A stretch of 64,000 nt of DNA from Ascidia mentula (lineage: Eukaryota; Chordata; Ascidiacea; Phlebobranchia; Ascidiidae): contig OX387203.1 in NCBI GenBank assembly GCA_947561715.1, positions 18,414,001 through 18,478,000 on the forward strand, written 5' to 3'. Both the position numbers and the translations under genes were made by a program. This document shows, in pieces, positions 34,331 to 45,778 of the stretch (positions are counted from its first letter, which is position 1; each line of letters begins with the position of its first letter). The notes below the pieces were generated by a model. That model did no database searches. It had not been told where the DNA came from and worked only from the letters and a program-made list of their open reading frames with translations.

Positions 34331-34629
34331 TACGTATCTGGGGATGCTGTTAGAATATGTTGTGTTGTCGTAATTTCTTTTGTCGTTTTCTCCTGCACGA
34401 TGTCAGTTGTTTGTTGGGGAAGTATTTGCGAAGTACTTCCAAAGGTTGTTTGTATTGCTTCTGTAGTTGTTGTTTTGGTTGTTGTACTTGCTATAAGGTA
34501 TGTAACGCGAAATTAAACAATATGTTTATATAGGGCTCCTTAATTGCTCACACCAACATATTCACGTTTAAATATTTCTGAAAACATTTTTATTTTTATA
34601 TGCGCAAAAGAGCCATAATAATCAATGAG

Positions 34630-34689
34630 AGCTGCAGACAGGGTGCATACACGCACTGTTTCGACCTGTAAGGTCTCATCAGTGCAGCT
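34630..34689 (-). ncRNA. hammerhead ribozyme motif (type I), apparently intact
   Basis: Minus strand. Stem I is AGCTGCA/TGCAGCT, 7 perfect base pairs. The core CTGATGA is followed by stem II GACCT-TAC-AGGTC, then GAAA. Stem III is ACAG/CTGT with a further UGC/GCA extension. The cleavage triplet GTC directly precedes the 3' strand of stem I. All conserved core positions are present. Expected role: self-cleavage of element transcripts. Confidence 0.8.
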
Positions 34690-34770
34690 GTTGATGTGGC
34701 ACTGTGCTAGCTGGTAGACTAGCAGGCACACAGATTTCCACTTTGTGGTACCTTTCGGTCAATCGTCGAT

Positions 34771-35064
34771 ATGTTGGGTACCAAACTAGGTATCAATCAA
34801 CACAGACGAACCACGTGGAGCGCACTATGGCCAAAACAACAGCTCTCATTGATTATTATGAACACCTCACTAACCCACATAATTTGGAAGACAAGAAACC
34901 GCACCAAACACGACCCCCGCCCTTTGAACTACATCCCCAATCACTTCATCCGATCATTTAAATCCTCTATTGCTTTGAGACTCGCTACACAACGTCACAG
35001 GGAAAACCCCTCTCTCGAAGGCGTCCTGGCCGACGTCAAGAATAACATAACCCAATTTTGGTAA
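34771..35064 (+). CDS. unidentified protein tail, family A (copy in hammerhead element)
   Basis: The frame reads TKLGINQHRR early. It then runs through NRTKHDPRPLNYIPNHFIR and LATQRHRENPSLEGVLADVK to a stop just after NNITQFW. The last 60 residues align with the frame ending near 58,456 (NDLRPLNRIPNT). Shared positions include DxRPLNxIPN and, past a stop in the second copy, QRxRxN. Conserved spacing between two diverged copies indicates a real protein once encoded by this repeat family. I do not recognise it. Confidence 0.45.
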   Translation: MLGTKLGINQHRRTTWSALWPKQQLSLIIMNTSLTHIIWKTRNRTKHDPRPLNYIPNHFIRSFKSSIALRLATQRHRENPSLEGVLADVKNNITQFW

Positions 35065-35553
35065 CCTTCTCTCCACCCCCCTTTGACAAACAACCAATAT
35101 TCAATATATTGCTACAAGTAGACCCCCCTTTCGTGTGTGTGTATGTGACCGCCCTTTGTATTACTTATACACTCTATTTGCGTTTTATTTGTAATCGTAA
35201 ATCCCGCTTTTTTTCTGCACCTTTCCCTCGCTCTCCTCCATTTTCCTTCTTTGCCTATTTGTGCAGTACTTTGTCGTCTGCAAATTTTTTCTTCTGTACC
35301 TGTATTTTTTGTCTGTCTGCAGCTCTCATTGATTATTATGGCTCTTTTGCGCATATAATATGATTTGGGTGAAAGCCGAGCCGATAGCGCTATTGGGTCC
35401 CAAACAGTTGTTTTGGCCATAGTGCGCTTCACGTGGTTCGTCTGTGTTGATTGGTACCTAGTTTGGTGCCCAACATATCGACGATTGACCGAAAGGTACC
35501 ACAAAGTGGAAATCTGTGTGCCTGCTAGTCTACCAGCTAGCACAGTACCACAT

Positions 35554-35620
35554 CGACAGCAGCACTGATGAGACCTTACAGGTCGAAACAGTGCGTGTAT
35601 ACACCCTGTCTGCAGCTCTC
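35554..35620 (+). ncRNA. hammerhead ribozyme motif (type I)
   Basis: Plus strand. Stem I is GCA/TGC plus three more pairs beyond an A-A mismatch. The core CTGATGA is followed by stem II GACCT-TAC-AGGTC, GAAA, stem III ACAG/CTGT and GTC at 35,608-35,610 before TGCAGC. It is the inverted partner of the motif at 34,630-34,689. Confidence 0.75.
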
Positions 35621-35625
35621 ATTTT

Positions 35626-36036
35626 TATTTTTTATATCAATCAAGGCAATTTGATTGGAACAAACTAACTTAAAAACGGCAATAAATGTTGTTCGTCTCA
35701 CAGTTACGACCTGTGTGGATAAGTGAAAATATTTATATACTTTTTTAACTTTGTTCGTCTGCAGATACCTCCTGGTATCCGTTGAAAAACCCATCTCGAA
35801 ATAACATTGCATTCCGTACTTCTCAACTTGTATGTTGAATCAAGTGAAGTTAATGAACCCATTATCACACAATAATTGGATCCTGTTGCGATCGGTTCCC
35901 CTAGCGCCCACTGTCCACTGTCAATACTCCATCTATCCGTCCACTTGAAGGTGCCAGTGCCTACATTTCGTTTGGCTTCGATATAAAAAGAATACGAATT
36001 TCATGTTTAAGTGCCAGAATACGACATAATCTAATT
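35626..36036. other. no recognisable gene
   Basis: AT-rich sequence between the hammerhead element and the LINE scrap. A minus-strand frame at 35,576-35,812 overlaps the element end and has no domain features. Confidence 0.4.
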
Positions 36037-36300
36037 TTGACAGATGCAGAAAAACTATTTGGAATCCATTCTGATTTGCCTAAACTTTTTTTAAATTGTG
36101 CGTTGTTATGTGCCAGATATGTGATTTACAGGAGCAAATACGCGGAAACGAACCCGACCTTACAGAAATTTGTGATTTTTTTGAACAATCTACGTAACTG
36201 TGAATTTTACCTAGCAAAACAAGAAATACTTTATAGTTGCATAAAATTAAATGGTCGCATACTGTCTAAAGTACTCAACGTAATTTGTCGTGTTATTTTT
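36037..36300 (+). mobile_element. LINE ORF2 C-terminal scrap
   Basis: The frame begins TDAEKLFGIHSDLPKLFLN, followed by LLCARYVIYRSKYAETNPT. This is the pattern of the C-terminal tail of LINE reverse-transcriptase proteins (a FG turn, then a LLxAKxxIYxxK-like helix). The rest of the element is absent. A short 5'-truncated fossil is the likely explanation; the similarity is short, so the call is tentative. Confidence 0.4.
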
Positions 36301-36499
36301 TGCCTCCTGGACTCTTGGCAGCGTACCTACGTCACAATGCAAAATGATTACATCACAATTATTTTTGTCACGATACGAGATATTTACATGAATAAAGTTT
36401 CGGCGAGAAGGACAAGAGCTTGCTCAGTCTTGGTAAGCTGCGACATCTTGCGGTTGAAGAACAAACTTACAAAAAGCTAAAGTTGGGTTAAAAAATTGC

Positions 36500-39400
36500 T
36501 AATGGAACAAAAAATTGTAACTTTGAATTCAATTTAACAAAGTGACAAACGCATATAAACGTCTTCTCTCGCTAATGCCCAAACTTTTCATGCATTATTA
36601 ATGAGAGCGGACAAACGCGATCTGTGGGCCTCAGGTTTAAACAAATCGAAATCTGAAACCCGCAAATAGATGTGTGAAATGCTTCAATATCTGCATGAAC
36701 AAATCTGACCTTTGTACAGCAATCCTGTTAGACTTTTCATTAATCGTGTTTGGTTTAAAACACGGAGAAACAAATTACTGCTCATATTAACCCCGATACG
36801 ATGTTTTGGTCTCGTTGAAAGAAAAAGAATTTTCTTATTTTCGTTTCAAATAATTAAAATAAATAAACGAATATTCTTGAAGAAATACGATTACATCAAT
36901 TGTCAAAAGACCAGGAATTACATTAGCATTTAAATTTGTATTTACTTTGGCAAAATACAAACAATTAACTACGTTTGACAGCAAAAAGCTAAACTGCGCA
37001 TGCGCGCAAACCTCCAACCTCATGCTGCAGTACCACAACACAAATGCACCAAAACCACATTCCAAATCGATCTGAAACCCACTTTCTATCCCAACTTTTA
37101 TTTAACCTTTTCTTTTTTCATTCCACGCAAGTTCCAATTTCAATCATTTAATTTCGAAAAAAGGTATTGATTTTTGCCAGCACAATATGGCCGATGACGT
37201 AACGCAAAGTGGGTCAACCCCTAAATTGCAATTAGTTTAATTTGTCCTTTCGTTGTTTTCTCGAACTAACTTGTAATTAGTTAAGTTGATTTCAATCAAT
37301 ACTTGTTCAGTTTTAGTCGATAAACATAACAGCAATTGTTTCCCTAATTAAACTCCCTGTTAATTGCTGGTTGCGATCTATTGAACAGCGGTTCCATTGC
37401 AACATTTAACAGCATCGGAAACAACATATTGAACACACGTTGAAAGTTTTTTCGATAATGGTTGTTACATTACGTATATATACCCACTTCACACTATGCA
37501 ATGCTTACTCATGTTCCAGTTTTAATCCACATTGCTACAATAACACATCGACGTTGAAACGACGTAAAAGTAATACCGACTTAAAAGTCACTAGTCCTGT
37601 ATTAGTAAGTTGTACATGTCTGGTCTGTACCCTACACAAAAGCAATTACCCAATGGCGATCCTAATGCCGAAGGAGCTACGGCGCCCGCTTTACTTTCCT
37701 CATGTTATGAAAGAAGTCGTTACCATGTTGTTACGAAATAGCGCAGATTTAAGCTCACAAAAGAGCCACCTGGTCTCCTGCCAATGGACAAAAAGATAAT
37801 TAAATTAATAATTCATGGTTTCGTGCGGCAGGATGTGTGTACCATAACAACTCGCCGACCGAGACGACAGTGGTTATTCACAACATCGCATTAGGAATTA
37901 ATTCCCTGGAAAACCTCCCAGGGCAACTTGGGTTTGTATGAAGAATCGCCACGTTGTCAATGTTGACTATTCACTGTTACCTTACTCTACAGTTTTGCGT
38001 TGTTGTGGAAATTGTTTTCGCAATGGTCGAATCCTAAGTGATGCTGCAGTTTTACCTGTGGTGTATTCGATCCGCTTATAATTTATTGTGATGCTTTACC
38101 AGCAGATAAAAACTTTTTTCGTTCGTGTGACGTTTAATACACACAAGTTTGTTACTGCAAGATAAATTCGAGAAGGAATGACCAAACCACGAGGTTTGTG
38201 ACGTCACAGTGGGAGTTTCGTTTGTTGCAAATTTAAACACAAACATGGGTGAAAAGATTTGTGTAAAGGAAAAATTCACCACTGGCTACATTGACCTTGC
38301 TTTCATTGTGTAGAAATGTCTCCCACACTTGTCAAACTCAATTTTAATCAATTCTTTGTTGAAACAAAACTCTACGCAGGGAATCTCAATTCTTTCCTAT
38401 ATTCGTACAATAGTGAGGGGTTGTACACTGTATTCAAGTCCACAGCAACTAAATAGAGAAAAAAGAGCCCCAAAAAGCTCATTGAGATATGGAGATAAAA
38501 TCTTGTTGTTTCTGTTAAAAAACTTGGGTGTCAATTATAAATATGTTTAAGTGCATGTGACATTGAAAATTAAAATCAAGTCTACAAGATGATCAAAGGT
38601 TTTGACAACTTTGGCGAAAAAAATAGCTTAATACGGCCACAGGTTTCTGAGATACACCTGATCAAAGTAGCGTTTAAACCGTTGCGGACGAAATCGTGCG
38701 ATAGCGAGATTATTGTTGCGTGACGTCACGCTTGAATCGTTCGAGAGCTGCCAGCGAGGCTTATATACGTAGAAATGGAAAACATTGTAAAACTGCTGGT
38801 TTAGTAGTTTTTCATTAAACAAGAGCACAACAAGTGAACAATGGGTTAGGGAGACAAACCGTCAGTGGTTTATTTATCGCGTCGGTTAATTCTTGAAGCA
38901 TTTTCGTTTTGTCAACTCATGGCAGCAATCTTTCTATGGCAGTAGCGTTGTACACGAGTTGGCGTTACATCATAAATGATTCGATTTATTCATCGTAATC
39001 AATTCGTTCTGCCGAATAATCGTTTTTGGTCACATCCTAGTCAAACGATGATGTACTCCACTATAGTTATTCTTTAAGTAATGTTTATTCGCATTGTAGT
39101 TGGTAACTACTGAGCGAAAACACGCACCATCCACGTCTCATTGAAGTACAGAATAATGTCGTACAACTATACCTTTTGGTTTGACGATAATCAGAGACAA
39201 ATAAGCCTTTGGTTTGTGAAGTCACTGTGGCATAATTTTGTATGATGTCACAGCCTACCTTGATGACGTTTGAGGTAGCGTAATTTGTGGGATCTATTCG
39301 ACACCGACAATATAAGACGCTTTTCCTATGCAAACAAGGCATTTTTTTGACGCGAACGCCTTGTATGACGTCAAATTCGCAGCAACGAAAAATGTTAAAG

Positions 39401-39930
39401 ATTATTGGTCACCGCTACTGTTTTTGTGTAGTTTTCTACATTTTTAGTGGACTTTGAATCTGACTACGCAATCTGAAAAAAAGTATTTTATTTTGTGTAA
39501 GCTTTTATCAACAAGTAAGGTGCTCTCGCACTGCCTGGAAGAACTTCATGTACCACAGTTTAGCTGGGAAGAATGCCTTGGTTCTACCAGTACAGAAATT
39601 ATTAGCCTTGCTAAAGTTCAATAATGGATTATTGACCACAGACACAATGGGCCGACGTTTTATTTGGGGCAATTTAAAAATCCAATTATTTCTATTGTCC
39701 TGTAGGGAGACGGAGTTTCTAATTAGACAGAAGTTATTCAGTTGTCTAATAATCATAGTTTTGTTACGAATTTAAATTTCCGATTGAATACAATCCGTTG
39801 GTTCAAAAAAAAAATAAAACGAACAAACATTCGTGCAGTTTGAACAATGATTCTAATCCAAACTGAACTTTGCGTATTAGAGTTGGATGCAGTAAAAAGT
39901 TTCTTTATAAAAACATAAAAGTAGTGAAAT
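36500..39930. other. unique sequence, no recognisable gene
   Basis: I find no supported coding exon on either strand. The region has scattered palindromic TGACGTCA-like words (for example near 38,200, 38,720 and 39,360) but no clear promoter or repeat structure. Confidence 0.4.
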
Positions 39931-39931
39931 A

Positions 39932-40661
39932 CGTGCCATACTGGTCCCATGCCGGTGACACGTATTTGTGCCATAACTGGTTCCATGCCGGTGACACGTA
40001 TATGTGCCATAACTGGTTCCATGCCGGTGACACGTATATGTGCCATAACTGGTTCCATGCCGGTGACACGTATATGTGCCATAACTGGTTCCATACCGGT
40101 GACACGTATATGTGCCATAACTGGTTCCATGTCGGTGACACGTATATGTGCCATAACTGGTTCCATGCCGGTGACGCGTATATGTGCCACAACTGGTTCC
40201 ATGCCGGTGACGCGTATATGTGCCACAACTGGTTCCATGCCGGTGACGCGTATATGTGCCACAACTGGTTCCATGCCGGTGACGCGTATATGTGCCATAA
40301 CTGGTTCCATGCCGGTGACGCGTATATGTGCCATAACTGGTTCCATGCCGGTGACGCGTATATGTGCCATAACTGGTTCCATGCCGGTGACGCGTATATG
40401 TGCCATAACTGGTTCCATGTCGGTGACATGTATATGTGCCATAACTGGTTCCATGCCGGTGACACGTATATGTGCCATAACTGGTTTCATGTCGGTGACA
40501 CGTATATGTGCCATAACTGGTTCCATGCCGGTGACGCGTATATGTGCCATAACTGGTTCCATGCCGATGACGCGTATATGTGCCATAACTGGTTCCATGC
40601 CGGTGACACGTATATGCGCCATAACAGGTTCCATGCCGGTGACGCGTATATGTGCCATAAC
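39932..40661. repeat. 36-bp minisatellite, about 20 units
   Basis: The unit starts ATGCCGGTGACACGTATATG and ends TGCCATAACTGGTTCC. Variants fall at a few sites: CACG or CGCG, ATAAC or ACAAC, GCC or GTC. CGCG units cluster between about 40,170 and 40,420, which suggests local homogenisation. Because 36 is a multiple of 3 and the unit has few stops, five reading frames stay open through the array; this alone is not evidence of coding. Confidence 0.95.
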
Positions 40662-40824
40662 GGCCAAAAACCATACCGGAGCCACGTAGGATGCCATGTG
40701 TGTCATGCTGGTGCCACGCGGCCGTAAATTCGGTGACAATTGTGCTACGCTGGTGCCATGTGGCCCAAAATTTGTTCTATGTTTGCCATCCTGGTGCTAC
40801 GTGGCCCATGTCACTTTTTCTTGT
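40662..40824. repeat. minisatellite flank with degenerate GCTGGTGCCACG words
   Basis: The block matches 61,096-61,262 closely from CCATACCGGAG to CATGTCACTTTTTCTT. The two sites are paralogous, yet the 36-bp array is present only here. Confidence 0.8.
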
Positions 40825-40825
40825 T

Positions 40826-41041
40826 CATGATTGCAGAATTTGGTTTTGATTCCTTAGTAGCAGAAGTTTGGAAACCAATTGCTGCGGTTGTAGCTGGGTT
40901 TGGTTTGTAGGAGTTCGCGTGGGTTGTGGCGTGGCTTGTTGCTATTGTCCTCGTTGTTGCTGTTGTTGCTGTCATTGTTTTGTTGTAGCTGACATTGTTG
41001 TTATGCTTGGTGTTACTAGTAAACATGTGTACGTCTATCAT
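40826..41041 (-). pseudogene. Thr-rich stalk exon of the small membrane gene, copy B
   Basis: The minus strand encodes TATTATTRTIATSHATT and YKPNPATTAA, matching the stalk of copy A at 6,797-6,968. Here it runs into a different context (IMNKKK, then stop) and is not followed by the membrane exon, which lies on the wrong side at 43.6 kb. It is therefore a displaced fragment. Confidence 0.55.
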
Positions 41042-41044
41042 TTA

Positions 41045-42120
41045 AACAACCTAACAGTGTTTGTAGAATATTAGTCTAATCAAGGTCTTTTGACAGGCTG
41101 TCGATCGCGCACCGTATCTCGATATGTATTTCTATGTAAATTCCAACACAGTGGTCATACACACAGCTCCGTTTTTTGATGCCCAGAAAAAAATATTTCG
41201 CCTAAAGACATCATTAGCTTCTTATTCAAATACAACCCTTTTTTGAATAACATTTATCACAATAAGAAACTGATGGTGCCTTTAGGTGAAATAAAGCTGA
41301 GCTGTCTGCATGAACTGTGTTAAATTTACATAGAAATACATAGCAACCTGTCAATTATAATTTTGAAACAATGGGTTTTCATGACAACAATATTTGAAAA
41401 AAGATGCCCACTTATAGTTGCTTATTGCTGCATCCCGTTTAACGACCTCACTTTAGTAAAATAATCACCATAATGTGGAAGTCTTCGCCTGGTTTTACGG
41501 GCAAGTTGTTCATCAGGCAGCAAGCTGAACGGGTGAGAATTAAATTCCTCGCAACAGTGCCGTAACCGCAGCTCACTCCAATCATCATTGGTTCCAAGAC
41601 AAGCATGGGAACGTATATTTGATTTAAATCCATTCAAATAGTGTACTGACTGTGCTTTTCAAAGCGCAATATATTTGCCTTTATTAGAAAGCTGACTGAA
41701 TTAACATGTTGCAAAACGTTTTCATGTTTCTGTTATGATGAGACATAAGAGTTTATATTTATCATCTTGCTGCAATACAGAAGTAATTCCATGGTTTCGC
41801 ATAGCAAGGCAGGATCTCCCCACTGCGCAGGCCCTTTATATTTGGCGATCACAGCTCTAATATTCTTGGCGATCACAATTCTTGCTGCAATATTTACGTT
41901 TTGTTGTTACATTTCTTACTATACCACATAAATATTACGCCAAGAGATGTTAACCTTAATTGCTCAAAAACATTTTCAATGTCCTTCACAAAAATGTCTG
42001 ACCACAAAGAATGGACGCAGCCAGACACATTGGCAACCTTAACCACATATAGTTTCATTAAACTAGGATTCCGCAGGTTAAACATTAGGTCTTAAACTCG
42101 CTGTTTTTGTTTTTTATAAG
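41045..42120. repeat. array flank repeat, copy B
   Basis: The block matches 62,165-63,010 over most of its length and 44,210-44,560 over its right part. It includes the words GGCAGCAAGCTGAACGG and AATGGACGCAGCCAGACAC. The intact continuity here defines where the DNA transposon interrupted copy A. Confidence 0.8.
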
Positions 42121-42435
42121 TGGAGTGGAATAAAACCAATTGTAAATGAGTATGCCCAGGAGAGGATGATGGAAAAGATGACAGTTTTCAATTCCGGTTT
42201 CAAGGATGCATCGAGCGGCTGAAATAAAAGAGAACATTCACGAGTTTTCATTGAAAACAATCAGTTTGCAAGTTCGGTTGTTATTTGAAATCGATGGATG
42301 GGGAACATAGTTGTCAGTTCGAATCCCATCGGACTGGATATTGCTCCTTCTTTCTCTACTCTGTAGTTCCCAAATTGGGCAAAACTGCGTCATTTTAACA
42401 ATATTCGTTTTAGTTTCGTTTCTCACTGCTCGTTT
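42121..42435 (-). pseudogene. GPCR TM4 exon relic
   Basis: The stretch matches 14,580-14,885 and 46,755-47,060. Its part 42,121-42,218 encodes DASLKPELKTVIFSIILSW, that is, the start of exon 13 with TM4. The acceptor and upstream intron are also present. The exon stops abruptly at a junction with flank repeat near 42,120, and no other GPCR exons are nearby. It is a truncated duplicate. Confidence 0.85.
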
Positions 42436-42439
42436 GTAC

Positions 42440-43055
42440 TGGCATCTAGTATTTGTGTGCAAAATTTCAGAATTAAGAAATTAATGTTCTAAGTAACGTT
42501 AATCACAAGCAGGGCGTCCATTTTTTCTGCATGTCGAACATGTTGAGAAAAATTGTCGTGCGTGTCTAATAGTAAAAATGTCGTATCTGGTGATTAACGC
42601 ATGAGAACTCCAGGCTTATTTCGATTACATGATTCTTGTACTTACATAAGTTTGGTATTCACGCTAAAATAACCCATAACATTTATAATCCTTACATGTT
42701 GTAAGCTGCTATAATGGTACTTGTTTCGTAACAATGCAACATATGTTCGGTAACAATGCTACGTGTTCGGTAACAATTGTTTCCATTTTGGTAAACAATG
42801 TTTAGTTTTAGGTTTAACGCGCTTATTCACTGAACGGTAAAGCAAGTTTTCGCTGGTTTTTGCATGGATTTTGTCCAAAAATTTGTTGCGGTTGCGTTTA
42901 TTAGCCATGCAAACAGACAAATTTGATTCGGGTGGGGAACCCAAACGATGATGCCATTAAGTTTTCAACACTACGTTCACTGTTCAGTTACAAGCTGCTG
43001 TTTCATAGTGACTAAACATACAAATTTCTCCACAAAAAGTTGGTTGCGTTTTGAA
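42440..43055. other. no recognisable gene
   Basis: The region holds three GTAACAATG-type words near 42,728-42,790, similar to those in intron 3 of the GPCR genes. The minus-strand frame at 42,759-42,944 is short and basic. I do not support it as a gene. Confidence 0.4.
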
Positions 43056-43395
43056 ATTTAACGACTTATACTGGCACGAACGTCTTCGAACCACTTTCCA
43101 ACCAGCATGTACGGCAAAAAATTGACAAATAACTACATGTTTATAAGAGAATCGTTGCCGTCCAATCTTCGAAAAAAGATAACTAGTAAGATCAATGTGA
43201 ATATTGCAAGATTGGCGATACGTTAATTTAACGACTTATACTGGCACGAACGTCTTCGAACCACTTTCCAACCAGCATGTACGGCAAAAAATTGTCAAAT
43301 AACTACATGTTTATAAGAGAATCGTTGCCGTCCAATCTTCGAAAAAAGATAACTAGTAAGATCGGTGTGAATGTTGCAAGATTGGCGATACGTTA
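43056..43395. repeat. 170-bp tandem duplication, two units
   Basis: The units 43,056-43,225 and 43,226-43,395 differ at only a few positions (for example TTGACAAA/TTGTCAAA). The duplication is recent. It lies where the tail exons of the small membrane gene would be expected downstream of the copy B TM exon. Confidence 0.95.
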
Positions 43396-43560
43396 ATTTA
43401 TGGACTTTTGTAGATAACAATAGTGTTGGTCTCTTCATGTTACGGCATATCGGTAACTTAAAATTTATTCACGCCGAACAGTGGCGTCGCGTGTCGAACA
43501 CTTAGAATGGCGACAAAGGCATAAATCGACACCCTGATCATAAGCAACACACAGACTTAC

Positions 43561-43690
43561 ATATGATTTGTACGCGACCAGAAGCAGATGATCCCAATGA
43601 CAACAGCAGCAATAATAATGGCATCAAGTGCCAAAGAGGCTATGTTCATGATGGTAGGGTCGTGACTGTATTGGATTGCATCTGACGAAC
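43561..43690 (-). pseudogene. TM exon of the small membrane gene, copy B
   Basis: The exon encodes SSDAIQYSHDPTIMNIASLA and a helix ending IICFWSRTN. It has an intact acceptor (TTCTCACAG) and donor (GTAAGT). The 44-nt and terminal tail exons found in copy A are not seen downstream and the stalk exon is misplaced at 40.8 kb, so the copy is probably not functional. Confidence 0.55.
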
Positions 43691-43759
43691 CTGTGAGAAT
43701 TACTGCTCAAGGCAAAGAAAAGCATTTGTTCGGGAAAGTGAAATTACTCTTTCTTAAGT

Positions 43760-44400
43760 GTTACGTTTACGTGTTCACGTAACATGGACATTGGACATTT
43801 ACACATATCATGAACATTGATCACAAATAGCCAAATTACGTCATTAAAGTTCGGGACCTCTCAAATTCTGACTGTATCTCGGTAAAGTAGGATGCGCATT
43901 CGTTGGTGACCGCATTTCTTTGTTTACGTAGAATTGTGCCTTTGCAAACATTCCACGCTATTCTTACGCGATGTTCGTTGTTTTGTTTGATTGACATGTG
44001 GCCATAACTGACCAGTCTTTGTGCTCGCACGCGATCTCTTTGCTGACCTTCAGTCTTTGTGGACGCACGCTTTGTGGACGCACGAGATCTCTATAGTCAT
44101 TGTTTGCAGAAGTTTCGCTTCTTACGTAATTGTTGTAATGCATCAATCGTTCTGGTTTGGTTTTCAAGTCTTGTCTTATTTTAACAACAATGAGGTATAA
44201 GAGTTTATATTGATCATCTTGCTGCAATACAGAAGTAATGCCATGTTTTCGCATAGCAAGGCAGGATCGCCCCACTGCGCACGCCCTTTATATTTGGCGA
44301 TCACAGCTCTTGCTGCAATATTTACGTTTTGTCGTTACATTTGTTATTATTCCACATAAATATTACGCCAAGAGATGTTAACCTTAATTGCTCAAAAATA
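43760..44400. other. unique insert within the array flank
   Basis: About 43,760-44,180 has no counterpart in copies A or C. It contains a short local duplication of GTGGACGCACG at about 44,060. From 44,190 the flank repeat resumes. Confidence 0.4.
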
Positions 44401-44719
44401 TTTTCAATGTTCTTCACAAAAATGTCTGACCACAAAGAATGGACGCAGCCAGACACATTGGCTACCTTGACCACACATAGTTTCATTAAAAGGATTCCGC
44501 AGGTTAAACATTAGGTCTTAAACTCGCTGTTTTTGTTCTTTATAAGAGATATTCTAGATTATATTATATTTTAACAAACTCATCATTTCCACAACGGAAT
44601 TCAATTGAATTTTATTTCTGCGCAAACAGAACTGAACGCGTATGAACAGTAATAATGCAAAACAAAATGGAATGAGGACCGATAACATGATGAGGGAATC
44701 GAGTTGATATTCATTCCTT

Positions 44720-44770
44720 CCTTACCCTGAGGAAGCCATGTTGGATAACAGACGAAACGTCGGTCAATAA
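44720..44770 (+). ncRNA. hammerhead-type motif, Penelope-like
   Basis: The core CTGAGGA (fits CUGANGA), then TGTTGGATAACA, GAAA and CGTCGGTC could form a minimal hammerhead with a two-base-pair stem III. Stem II is weak. The nearly identical copy is at 63,330-63,380 and a decayed one is at 12,590. Confidence 0.4.
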
Positions 44771-45186
44771 AGTAACGTTTTTATTGTGTCGGAGGAACAG
44801 ATATTAAATTTGACAAAACGATTGTAAAATGTTAGTGAAAGTTTAAATATTTTTTAACGAAAACACTTTAAAGGGATAAAAGTAACCGCTAGTTTGTACC
44901 AAACGGTAGTTGATGGCAAGAAGAATTAACTACAAACAAAAAATCTTGTTGCTGCTCGTTTGATGCCACGCTACGATAAACACAATTCTTATTGGTATTT
45001 ACACTGACAGTTTGTCCTGCCAAGAATTTTACAACATCTTGTTTGCATTAAACCATACTTATCCATGTTATCCATGATACACAGGTTTATGTACAAGGCA
45101 TGTGGAAGTTGGTTTTAAACATTTTTCGGTGAAGTTTTGTAGTTGACAGAATATATTTCCCTCTCCCGATAGTTTGTATTGGTTTC

Positions 45187-45550
45187 ATGAAACATTTCCA
45201 ACATCATAACATTATATTTACAAGTAAACGATCACCCAGCAACACGATAAGTTCATATCCGTCGTTAAACACACGGATTTCATCCCCATTATGTCCCAAC
45301 TTCATCATATTTCATCTCATACGATGGATGGTATTTTGCACGCCACAAATGCACTCAAATGTTTCTCCAATTCGATAGAAAACAAAATAAAGCGGGGTAA
45401 TCACTGGAAGCAAGGGGAATCCCCGCATCATTGTAATATCTAAAATGAATCTACCCAAGTTGATGCCAAGCATTCCAACACTCACACATGATAACAGTGT
45501 CCATGTGTTGGATGCCGAGTCCAACCAACTCATCACGTGAGTCATACCAT
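45187..45550 (-). other. conserved unidentified block, copy 2
   Basis: The minus-strand frame 45,312-45,545 is open and includes hydrophobic SNTWTLLSCVSVGMLGINLG and then PLYFVFYRIGETFECICGV. The matching stretches in units 1 and 3 end with another frame. It may be an exon of a small membrane protein or a decaying gene; the identity is unknown. Confidence 0.3.
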
Positions 45551-45778
45551 GCTACATAAAATGATTACTCACATAATACAACTAAAAAGCATGACCGGGC
45601 ATTAATAGAGACAAGGAAACCAAAGATGTTATTAGAAATATCAATTTTGTGTTGGAATTACTCTGCCATCACAAATAAAATTCCACACATGGAAGGTAAG
45701 CGTATGGAGTCGTTTCGGTCAATTCGATGTCAGAAAAAAGTACTTCATATTTTGCACAAAACCAAACCCAAGGTTTAT

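Larger units (their letters stand above)
34600..35625. mobile_element. element with hammerhead ribozymes in inverted end repeats
   Basis: The outer about 220 bp at each side (34,630-34,842 and 35,400-35,615) are inverted copies of each other. They contain the shared word TTGGGTACCAAACTAGGT and an outward-facing hammerhead motif. Between them the plus strand holds a frame (34,771-35,064) whose tail is homologous to one at 58.1-58.5 kb. A third copy of the post-ribozyme word CTGCAGCTCTCATTGATT occurs inside at 35,319. The arrangement may be a Penelope-type element with one end repeat inverted, or a non-autonomous ribozyme-bearing element. Confidence 0.65.

Noticed and set aside
39932-40661. Regular repeats that might suggest a CRISPR array
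   Set aside because: The units are contiguous 36-mers without unique spacers, and the window is eukaryotic.
39753-40739. Long open frames (up to 328 residues) with 12-residue repeats on both strands
   Set aside because: They are a by-product of the 36-bp minisatellite: a period divisible by three without stops stays open in several frames at once. No splice or start context supports coding.
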